From: an uncultured Eubacteriaceae bacterium
GTDB taxonomy: Bacteria; Bacillota; Clostridia; Lachnospirales; Lachnospiraceae
Assembly (NCBI GenBank): GCA_945938055.1
Contig: CAMEUH010000119.1
Coordinates: forward strand, 1 to 7,511
Direction: 5' to 3'
DNA: 7,511 nt
The notes beneath the pieces are model-generated. The model saw only the letters and a program-made list of their open reading frames with translations, did no database searches and was not told where the DNA came from. Position 1 is the first letter of the stretch. Each line of letters starts with the position of its first letter. The translations under genes and the position numbers were made by a program. Shown piece by piece: positions 1 through 5,490 of this stretch.

Positions 1-1028
1 GTACCCGGTCCTCCCGTAATAACCAGCAATCCATTTTCAGCGGCTTCTCGGACAGCACTCTGCTGCATGGAATCCAGTTCAATCCTAAGTTCCCTTTCGA
101 TATTTCGTATGCAGGAATTCAGCTCTTTTTCTGGCACATCATATTTAATGTTCAATTCCTTCAGCCGGTCTGCCACCTTAAGTTCTGTATAATAATAAAC
201 GGAAGCATAAATTACCCGTGTGCCGTCTACATCTTTTAATACAATCTTTTTATCCATGGCAAGATCCAGAATATGCTTTTCAAAATCTTCTGCCCCAATA
301 CCAAGAAGTTCTCCCGCACTTTGAATCAGCTCATCCTGCGGAAGATAAACATGACCATTATTTACTGACTGTAAAAGGACATACATGATGCCGCTTCGAA
401 TCCGGTATTCCGAATTTTCCCGAATTCCGGCACGTGCTGCAATTTCATCTGCAATCTTAAAACCAATGCCTGAAATATCATCTGCCAGTCGATATGGATT
501 TTCTTTAATGATTGTATACATGGATGGTCCATACTGACCATAGATTTTTGCCGCCATGTTCATGGATACGCCCAGTTCCTGTAAGAACATCATCGCCTTA
601 CGCATATCACGTTTCTCCATCATCTGGCTTGCAATTTCAAGAGCCTTCTTTTCGCTAATGCCCTTTACTTTGGATAATTGCTCTGGTTCTTCCTCAATGA
701 TACGAAATGTATCGGAACCGAATTTTTTAACAATCCTTGATGCAAGTGCCTCTCCAATTCCCTTAATGGCACCGGATCCAAGATACCTTTCCATGGATAT
801 TTCATCGGCAGGAGCTTTCATTTCATATGTCTTAATTTGAATCTGCTCTCCATATCCAGGATGAACGGTCTCATTTCCGGTAAGTTCAATATACTCTCCT
901 TCATTAATAAACTGAAAGGTACCGACACAAGTATGGTGTTCTCCGTCAGCAACAACTTCGAACACCGTATAACCATTTTCCTCATTACGAAATATTATAT
1001 TATCAATAAAACCTTCTATCGTAATCAT
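1..1028 (-). CDS. recD2: RecD2-type ATP-dependent DNA helicase, N-terminal part (gene cut at the left window edge)
   Basis: This is the N-terminal 342 codons of a RecD2 (YrrC/RecD-like) SF1B helicase, a 5'-3' DNA unwinding enzyme of the cytoplasm that works in repair and replication without RecBC. Residues 1-75 form the small beta-rich N-terminal domain that opens this family (start MITIEGFIDNIIFRNEENGY). Two helix-hairpin-helix segments follow: SGAIKGIGEALASRIVKKFG (about 85-104) and SKVKGISEKKALEIA (about 119-133). A helical linker then leads to the helicase core, whose Walker A begins at LVITGGPG (335-342). The reading frame runs off the edge at that point, so roughly the last 400 residues of a usual 720-760 are outside. 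The ATG at 1028 is the only sensible start, because an in-frame TGA lies just upstream at 1055-1053. It begins 4 nt after the flgJ stop and has no good Shine-Dalgarno. The family call is firm; the link to flagella is positional only. Confidence 0.93.
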   Translation of the reverse strand, partial: MITIEGFIDNIIFRNEENGYTVFEVVADGEHHTCVGTFQFINEGEYIELTGNETVHPGYGEQIQIKTYEMKAPADEISMERYLGSGAIKGIGEALASRIVKKFGSDTFRIIEEEPEQLSKVKGISEKKALEIASQMMEKRDMRKAMMFLQELGVSMNMAAKIYGQYGPSMYTIIKENPYRLADDISGIGFKIADEIAARAGIRENSEYRIRSGIMYVLLQSVNNGHVYLPQDELIQSAGELLGIGAEDFEKHILDLAMDKKIVLKDVDGTRVIYASVYYYTELKVADRLKELNIKYDVPEKELNSCIRNIERELRIELDSMQQSAVREAAENGLLVITGGPG

Positions 1029-1032
1029 GTCA

Positions 1033-1383
1033 CTATAACTCGTAATTTCTCTTCATCTGCTCATAAAGCATCTTGGCAAGTCCCAGTCCCTCGCCATCAT
1101 TTGCAGCGCTTTTTGCATAATTCGCCATCATTTCATCCTGATAATACTCCATCATGGTCTTGGATGAAGCTGACTCATATTCATGCTCCGGCACCATTTT
1201 CTGCATGGATTTGAATACCTGTTCCAAGAAATAAGATTCAAACTCCTTGCAGACTCCCATCAATTCGTCATCTGTTGCCGTGCTTAAATCCTTGGATAAC
1301 GTATCCGAAAGCTTATCTGCCGTCGTATCCTTCGTCTGATATGTATTATAAAGATTCATCGCATTATCGATTGAAATACCCAT
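1033..1383 (-). CDS. flgJ: FlgJ-type flagellar rod-binding protein (rod-binding domain only)
   Basis: This 116-residue protein matches the N-terminal rod-binding (rod-cap) domain of FlgJ, which assists assembly of the flagellar rod as it crosses the cell wall. The diagnostic block is CKEFESYFLEQVFKSMQKMV (45-64), followed by the helical MMEYYQDEMMANYAK (77-91) and a C-terminal helix with GLGLAKMLYEQM (99-110). There is no C-terminal muramidase domain, unlike the enteric two-domain FlgJ of about 310 residues, so any wall-cutting enzyme must be encoded elsewhere. No signal peptide is visible; FlgJ-like proteins leave through the flagellar export apparatus. The start is supported by GGAGG six bases before the ATG. 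It lies 28 nt after flgG and 4 nt before recD2, so all three are probably cotranscribed. Confidence 0.9.
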   Translation of the reverse strand: MGISIDNAMNLYNTYQTKDTTADKLSDTLSKDLSTATDDELMGVCKEFESYFLEQVFKSMQKMVPEHEYESASSKTMMEYYQDEMMANYAKSAANDGEGLGLAKMLYEQMKRNYEL

Positions 1384-1411
1384 AGAAAACCTCCGCTTTC
1401 ATGAATCACTA

Positions 1412-2230
1412 TTATTTCTTAAGATTATTTGCCGTCTGCATCATCTCATCTGACGTGGTAATGGCCTTAGAGTTCAGCTCATAAGCTCTCTGTGCCACAA
1501 TCAGGTTAACCATCTCATCTGCCACCTGAACATTGGAACGTTCCAAATATCCCTGTTTTACATTACTCTTTTTCAGATTGGTATATTCTGACTCATTCAT
1601 CGCAACACCAGATGCTTCTGTTTCCAGATACATACTATTGGAAGTCTTTTTCAGTCCTGATGGATTAGAAAACTGGAAAAGTGCAATTTTAACACCTGTC
1701 TTTACCGGATTATTCTTCTCATCCGGAAGGCACACTTCTCCGTCTGAATCAATGGTAATATCTTCTGAGGATAAGCCCTCTTCAAAATAAATCGGATTCC
1801 CATTTGAATCAAGTACTGCAAGACCTTCTGAATTTGTCAGCATATGCCCGCCTTCCGGAGAAACTGCCAGATAAAAATTACCGTTTCTTGTATATGCCAT
1901 TTCACCATCCAGCGTCCTTAACGTAAAGAAACCCTCGCCATCGATGGCAAAATCAAACTGGCTATCAGTTGGCTGAAATGCACCCTGGGTAAAATGAGAT
2001 GTCACGGACGAATTCCGGACACCCAGTCCTACCTGTGCACCAATCGGCTTATTTTCTCCATTGGCACTGGTTGTCTTGGACACCATCTCCTGGTACAGCA
2101 GCGACTTAAACTCGGCTGTCTCTGTCTTATATCCAACCGTATTAACATTGGATAAGTTATTTGCTATTGTATCTACATTGTTCTGCTGTGCAATCATTCC
2201 TGACGCCGCAGTCCATAATGATCTCATCAT
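1412..2230 (-). CDS. flgG: Flagellar distal rod protein FlgG (FlhP-like)
   Basis: This 272-residue flagellar rod/hook-family protein is most like FlgG, the distal rod subunit, and by position matches B. subtilis FlhP. The N-terminus reads MMRSLWTAASGM and carries the rod signature ANNLSNVNTVGYK (23-35). The middle has the family block FAIDGEGFF (94-102) and AYTRNGNF (112-119). The C-terminal rod domain reads QGYLERSNVQVADEMVNLI (226-244), followed by QRAYELNSKAI. Both termini are predicted to form the coiled-coil core of the rod. There is no Sec signal; rod proteins use the flagellar type III exporter. It shares its layout with the upstream flgF product, so the two are paralogues. Two ATGs stand side by side at 2230 and 2227; the first fits the Shine-Dalgarno best. 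The gap to flgF is 23 nt. FlgG versus another rod paralogue is decided by the MRSLWTAASGM start and gene order. Confidence 0.93.
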   Translation of the reverse strand: MMRSLWTAASGMIAQQNNVDTIANNLSNVNTVGYKTETAEFKSLLYQEMVSKTTSANGENKPIGAQVGLGVRNSSVTSHFTQGAFQPTDSQFDFAIDGEGFFTLRTLDGEMAYTRNGNFYLAVSPEGGHMLTNSEGLAVLDSNGNPIYFEEGLSSEDITIDSDGEVCLPDEKNNPVKTGVKIALFQFSNPSGLKKTSNSMYLETEASGVAMNESEYTNLKKSNVKQGYLERSNVQVADEMVNLIVAQRAYELNSKAITTSDEMMQTANNLKK

Positions 2231-2238
2231 ATTATCTG

Positions 2239-2244
2239 CCTCCT
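2239..2244 (-). promoter_or_regulatory. Shine-Dalgarno of flgG
   Basis: AGGAGG on the minus strand ends 8 nt before the ATG at 2230 and 11 nt before the adjacent second ATG at 2227. The spacing favours the first ATG, which gives the MMRSLW start. Confidence 0.85.
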
Positions 2245-2253
2245 ATCCGCTCA

Positions 2254-3021
2254 CTAAAGCTTTCCAAGAGTAACTACCTGACCCAGAATGTCGTCCATGG
2301 AGGTTTCAACCTTCTGTGCCGCCTCATACGAACGCTGAATGGTAATGAGATTTACCATCTCTTCCACGACCTGTACATTGGACATTTCCAGGTAGCCCTG
2401 ATTAATCTGACCCGAAGCATCCTTTTCTACCGCTCCGTCAACCGTCCGGTACATATTTTCGCCAAATTTCTCCAGATAATTATAATCCTCAAAATCTGTA
2501 ATCTTAATCTGATCCAGAAGTTCATTTCCATTATAAATATTTCCCAATGCATCAATGGTAATCTCTGCATCTGTCGGCAGTATCACAGGACCATTCTCCC
2601 CCTGTACAAAATCTCCATCCTTCGTAACCAGATAGCCTTCCTTTGTCAGGGTAAATGAGCCATCCCTTGTATACATGATGGATTCCTGACCATTCTTATT
2701 CGTATAAGACATATTAAAAAATCCATCTCCCGAAATCGCAAGGTCAAACGCTTCTCCCGTTTCACGGAATGAGCCCTGCCCGTAATTCGTATAAGTCTCA
2801 CCAATCTTCACGCCAAGACTCATGTTGCCAATGCCTCTCCGGATATAATTCTCCGAGGCATCATTAATTTTAATTGTCAGGCACTCATCGAATGCCTGAG
2901 ACGTTGAACCTTCCTTCTTAAAACCAACCGTGGATGCATTTGCAAGATTATTTGTTGTTACATCCATTCTTCGCTGCTGATTAAGCATACCGGTATACGC
3001 CGTATAAAGTCCTCTAACCAT
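2254..3021 (-). CDS. flgF: Flagellar rod protein FlgF (FlhO-like)
   Basis: This 255-residue rod/hook-family protein is most like FlgF and by position matches B. subtilis FlhO, a rod subunit that acts before FlhP/FlgG. It starts MVRGLYTAYTGM and has the rod signature TNNLANASTVGFK (23-35). The middle carries FDLAISGDGFF (92-102) and MYTRDGSFTLTKEGYLVT (116-133). The C-terminal domain reads QGYLEMSNVQVVEEMVNLI (208-226), then QRSYEAAQKVETSM. There is no signal peptide, as expected for flagellar type III export. A Shine-Dalgarno AGAGGTGA (3035-3028) sits 6 nt before the ATG. It lies 83 nt after mreB and 23 nt before flgG. In many Clostridia such genes are labelled FlgG or 'flagellar hook-basal body protein', so the F/G choice is less certain than the family. 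Nothing looks truncated. Confidence 0.88.
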   Translation of the reverse strand: MVRGLYTAYTGMLNQQRRMDVTTNNLANASTVGFKKEGSTSQAFDECLTIKINDASENYIRRGIGNMSLGVKIGETYTNYGQGSFRETGEAFDLAISGDGFFNMSYTNKNGQESIMYTRDGSFTLTKEGYLVTKDGDFVQGENGPVILPTDAEITIDALGNIYNGNELLDQIKITDFEDYNYLEKFGENMYRTVDGAVEKDASGQINQGYLEMSNVQVVEEMVNLITIQRSYEAAQKVETSMDDILGQVVTLGKL

Positions 3022-3069
3022 TCCACTTCACCTCTTGTCATGCCATCTCAGCATCCCTGCCTTGCCATG

Positions 3070-3086
3070 CGGAACGTCATGTTCCG
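3070..3086. repeat. Short inverted repeat between mreB and flgF
   Basis: CGGAAC and GTTCCG (6 bp, perfect) flank the five bases GTCAT, halfway through the 83-bp gap between the mreB stop and the flgF start. No T-run follows on either strand, so it does not look like an intrinsic terminator. It could be an RNA hairpin that separates mreB from the flagellar genes in a shared transcript, or a protein-binding site, or chance. Confidence 0.4.
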
Positions 3087-3104
3087 TAAGTTACCTGTTA
3101 CTCA

Positions 3105-4097
3105 TTAAAAATCCTTATGCTCACTCAGGAATTCCACAAACTTTCCTGTACCAATGGCAACTGCCGTCATCGGGTCATCTGCTACCATGGTTGTAATTCC
3201 TGTCTTTGCCTCAATCAGTTCATCTAATCCCTGAAGCATGCTTCCGCCTCCAGTCAGCACAATTCCCCTGTCTGAAATATCTGATGCAAGTTCTGGCGGA
3301 GTCTTTTCCAACACACTATGAACTGCTTCCACAATCTGGGAAGTTGTCTCGCGAAGCGCCTCTTCTGTCTCCTCAGAAGTAACCGTAACCGTCTTTGGAA
3401 GACCGGTAACAAGATTACGTCCCCGGACATCCATGGTCAGCACTTCTGCTCTTGGATATGCACAGCCCACTTTAATCTTAATATCTTCTGCCGTACGTTC
3501 ACCAATTAAAAGATTATGCTTCTTACGCATGAAACGTACAATCGCTTCATCAAAATCATCTCCGGCAATCTTGATGGATGTACTGACTACGGTTCCTCCA
3601 AGAGAAATAACTGCAATATCCGATGTACCACCACCAATATCCACAATCATGTTGCCGCAAGGTCTTGCAATGTCAATCCCCGCACCAATGGCTGCTGCAA
3701 TTGGTTCTTCTATGATGGCAACTTCTCTTGCTCCTGCATTATAAGTTGCATCCTCAACCGCCTTCTTCTCAACCTCTGTTACACCACTTGGCACACAAAC
3801 ACTGATTCTAGGCTTCTTAAGGGTTCTTCTTCCCAATGCCTTCGTAATGAAATACTTAAGCATCTTCTCGGTAACCGTATAATCCGAGATAACCCCTTGT
3901 CTCAACGGTCTGACCGCCACAATATTACCCGGTGTTCTACCAAGCATCAGACGTGCCTCTTCACCAATTGCCTTAATTCTGTTGGTATCCCTGTCAAAAG
4001 CCACAACGGATGGCTCCTTAAGTACGACACCCTTGCCCCTTATATATACAAGAATGCTGGCAGTCCCAAGATCTATTCCAATATCTGCTGTAAGCAT
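3105..4097 (-). CDS. mreB: MreB/Mbl family actin-like cell-shape protein
   Basis: This 330-residue bacterial actin forms membrane-associated filaments that position the cell-wall elongation machinery in rod-shaped cells. The ATPase motifs are all present: phosphate-1 DIGIDLGTAS (5-14), the EEP block with the likely catalytic glutamate (130-132), phosphate-2 IVDIGGGTSDIAV (151-163), and the adenosine motif GIVLTGGGSMLQG (278-290). Other family blocks are GRTPGNIVAVRPL (53-65) and LLIGERTAEDIKIKVG (196-211). Length is normal. The loop that in other MreBs carries two hydrophobic membrane-inserting residues reads GRRTLKKPR here (89-97), basic with a single Leu. There is no mreC/mreD alongside; flagellar rod genes follow instead, as with mbl-flhO-flhP in B. 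subtilis, which favours an Mbl-type paralogue. The start is supported by AAGGGGA seven bases before the ATG. MreB versus Mbl cannot be settled from this window. Confidence 0.95.
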   Translation of the reverse strand: MLTADIGIDLGTASILVYIRGKGVVLKEPSVVAFDRDTNRIKAIGEEARLMLGRTPGNIVAVRPLRQGVISDYTVTEKMLKYFITKALGRRTLKKPRISVCVPSGVTEVEKKAVEDATYNAGAREVAIIEEPIAAAIGAGIDIARPCGNMIVDIGGGTSDIAVISLGGTVVSTSIKIAGDDFDEAIVRFMRKKHNLLIGERTAEDIKIKVGCAYPRAEVLTMDVRGRNLVTGLPKTVTVTSEETEEALRETTSQIVEAVHSVLEKTPPELASDISDRGIVLTGGGSMLQGLDELIEAKTGITTMVADDPMTAVAIGTGKFVEFLSEHKDF

Positions 4098-4104
4098 TTT
4101 ATGA

Positions 4105-4112
4105 TCCCCTTT
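4105..4112 (-). promoter_or_regulatory. Shine-Dalgarno of mreB
   Basis: AAAGGGGA on the minus strand ends 7 nt before the mreB ATG. It is exactly complementary over 8 nt to UCCCCUUU at 4218-4211 of the same strand, about 100 nt upstream in the leader. Confidence 0.8.
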
Positions 4113-4185
4113 CTAAAAAAACAAATCATCTATAATGTTTCATAAAGTTCATGATAAAATAAATTGCATATTTCGTCTAAATACC

Positions 4186-4191
4186 ATTATA
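4186..4191 (-). promoter_or_regulatory. Possible SigA -10 box for mreB
   Basis: A perfect TATAAT reads toward mreB, with TG two bases upstream of it (TGTATATAAT). A transcript from here would have a leader of about 80 nt. No convincing TTGACA lies 16-18 nt upstream (CTTTTA at 17), and the region is very AT-rich, so chance is a real alternative. Confidence 0.35.
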
Positions 4192-4194
4192 TAC

Positions 4195-4231
4195 AAAAAA
4201 TATAATTTTAAAAGGGGAAATTTTATTTTTT
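4195..4231. terminator. AT-only inverted repeat, possible weak bidirectional terminator
   Basis: Arms 4195-4208 and 4218-4231 pair in 13 of 14 positions around a 9-nt loop. One arm is A-rich and the other T-rich, so either strand gives a hairpin ending in a run of U. It lies between the DHHW gene and the TATAAT box of mreB, where the end of the acylation transcript would be expected. The stem has no GC pairs, so termination would be weak, and AT-rich DNA makes such repeats by chance. Confidence 0.35.
4211..4218 (-). promoter_or_regulatory. Possible anti-Shine-Dalgarno element in the mreB leader
   Basis: The minus-strand RNA reads UCCCCUUU here, an exact 8-nt complement of the mreB Shine-Dalgarno at 4112-4105, with one further G-U pair possible. 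It would be present only in transcripts that start upstream of it, such as from the SigD-like promoter, and absent from transcripts starting below the TATAAT box. Its function is inferred. Confidence 0.3.
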
Positions 4232-4232
4232 T

Positions 4233-4250
4233 AGAGAAAACTAGTTCTCT
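4233..4250. repeat. Short inverted repeat in the leader
   Basis: AGAGAA (4233-4238) and TTCTCT (4245-4250) form a perfect 6-bp stem with a 6-nt loop. On the transcribed strand it is followed by A residues, not U, so it is not an intrinsic terminator. It would lie at the 5' end of an RNA starting from the SigD-like promoter just upstream. Confidence 0.4.
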
Positions 4251-4257
4251 GGAAAGA

Positions 4258-4285
4258 ATATCGGATATTTTATAGAGAATCTTTA
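4258..4285 (-). promoter_or_regulatory. Candidate SigD (sigma-28, flagellar) promoter for mreB-flgF-flgG-flgJ
   Basis: On the minus strand TAAA (4285-4282) is followed after 16 nt by TCCGATAT (4265-4258). The known SigD consensus in B. subtilis is TAAA, about 15 nt, GCCGATAT. The core CCGATAT is exact. It points at mreB with a leader of roughly 150 nt, and the next three genes are flagellar. Caveats: the -10 lies inside a 13-bp palindrome (4257-4269, AATATC-GATATT around one base) that could be a separate operator, and the spacer is one base over the common value. Confidence 0.45.
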
Positions 4286-4311
4286 GAGTTCTTTCACTGC
4301 CGGAATATAAA

Positions 4312-5481
4312 TCAATATTCCAGCAATGAAAAATTCGTATCTGCTGCAAAATGCGCCACATTATAAAGCACCAGTATATCCGTGACCTGATAATTCTCAA
4401 GCACCTGGCTGATAGGCATTTTCAGATACCGAAGGTCAATTACCACCGTACGTGCATAATGATTTGCCACAAAAGGAACAAAACAATGTGCATAAGAGTC
4501 TTTTATAATAAGTAAGGTATCTCCATCCGAACGTCCTCCTACGGTCTTTATATCCACCACCGAATGATTGCCATCCAGAAATACACTATATTTATCCTTT
4601 GTCGAAAGATGTTCCCGTGCATACAGGGATTCCATCTTTTTGGCACCCATGTCAAAATCAATTTCATAACGAATGTCATCTTTTATTTCATACAGATACA
4701 GCTCGTCTGCCCTTTTGGCAACGTTTACCTTGGAGTAAATCGTTCCAAGAAAGTCATTTGCTGCCAGTGATACTTCAAAATCCTCCCGCCCATACGGTGT
4801 CACCTGCAGCATCTCTGCCCACTTCTGGTATGCAAGAAATGCTCCCCACGTCGTCCAGTGATGATCCGTCCGGTAGTAAATATCCTCATCCGCATGTTCC
4901 CTCAAAACCGTTCTCTCATCCACAAAGATGCCCTGCATGGTATCATTCATATACTCAATGTATCTGTTCTGGTCAAAACTCTCTGCATGTGCCGGAAGTT
5001 TCTGAGTCAGAACCGCCACTGCTGTCGGCACAATCATCATGGAAACATGTTCTTTCCCCAAACGTTCTGTCTCCTTGTTAAGAAATGCCACCATCCGGTC
5101 TGCATTAGCATACGCCTTTACTTCATCAATGTCATTCTGCATTTCAATCAGATAGTCATCTTTCCCGATATAAACTCCATTAATGTCTTTCTTCCCCAAT
5201 ACCAGTTCCGTCATGGTTTTTACCGCTATCCAGCGGTCTCTTCCAATGAACTGATCCGTTATATATTCCTCATAATCCGTTGCAAAATCACCTTTAAAAA
5301 AGCTGTCCACGGACAATTCAGGTTTTTGCGCCAGATACCGGTTCTCTGAAGGTGAAAACACACGGTCTTTCTTTAACAGACCTGCCACCGTAAAAAGCGC
5401 AATCAAAATGAGAAAAATCACAACCGTCAGAATGGTATTCAGTTTTTCCTTGATTTTCTTAAATAAATTCTCTTTTTCCAT
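4312..5481 (-). CDS. DHHW family protein (AlgJ/AlgX-like), membrane-anchored, partner of the MBOAT acyltransferase
   Basis: This 389-residue protein has a short basic cytoplasmic N-terminus, one membrane segment (about 17-36) and a large domain predicted outside the cell. It carries the family-naming motif in RTDHHWTTWGA (204-214). A second conserved block, LLIIKDSYAHCFVPF (323-337), supplies a serine at 329. In AlgJ/AlgX relatives an Asp and His of this motif plus a downstream Ser form an SGNH-like catalytic triad that moves acetyl groups onto an exopolysaccharide. By analogy D206, H208 and S329 are the candidates here. The start ATG lies 9 nt after the stop of the MBOAT gene, and its Shine-Dalgarno (AAGGA) overlaps that TAA, so translation is probably coupled. 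Its likely role is the outer-face step of O-acylation of a surface polymer. The acceptor and the acyl group cannot be told from sequence. Confidence 0.85.
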   Translation of the reverse strand: MEKENLFKKIKEKLNTILTVVIFLILIALFTVAGLLKKDRVFSPSENRYLAQKPELSVDSFFKGDFATDYEEYITDQFIGRDRWIAVKTMTELVLGKKDINGVYIGKDDYLIEMQNDIDEVKAYANADRMVAFLNKETERLGKEHVSMMIVPTAVAVLTQKLPAHAESFDQNRYIEYMNDTMQGIFVDERTVLREHADEDIYYRTDHHWTTWGAFLAYQKWAEMLQVTPYGREDFEVSLAANDFLGTIYSKVNVAKRADELYLYEIKDDIRYEIDFDMGAKKMESLYAREHLSTKDKYSVFLDGNHSVVDIKTVGGRSDGDTLLIIKDSYAHCFVPFVANHYARTVVIDLRYLKMPISQVLENYQVTDILVLYNVAHFAADTNFSLLEY

Positions 5482-5490
5482 GGTCTTTCC

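Noticed and set aside
556..1214. Plus-strand open frames opposite recD2 and flgJ
   Set aside because: The minus strand reads through this stretch as a convincing RecD2 N-terminus and FlgJ; the plus frames are shadows.
2161..2658. Long plus-strand open frames such as this one and those at 3516-4145 and 4858-5349
   Set aside because: They are antisense to genes with clear family motifs, rich in residues typical of reverse-frame reading, and have no supporting start context or neighbours.
1412..3021. Possible recent gene duplication of flgF and flgG
   Set aside because: The similarity is the ordinary shared rod/hook fold; the middle regions differ widely, so this is ancient paralogy.
4233..4250. 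Intrinsic terminator at the AGAGAA/TTCTCT hairpin
   Set aside because: On the transcribed strand the stem is followed by A residues; there is no U-run in the direction of transcription.
4149..4400. An 83-codon minus-strand frame overlapping the end of the DHHW gene and the leader of mreB
   Set aside because: It is out of frame with the DHHW gene, has no family resemblance, and its composition follows the AT-rich gap. It looks like a chance open frame.
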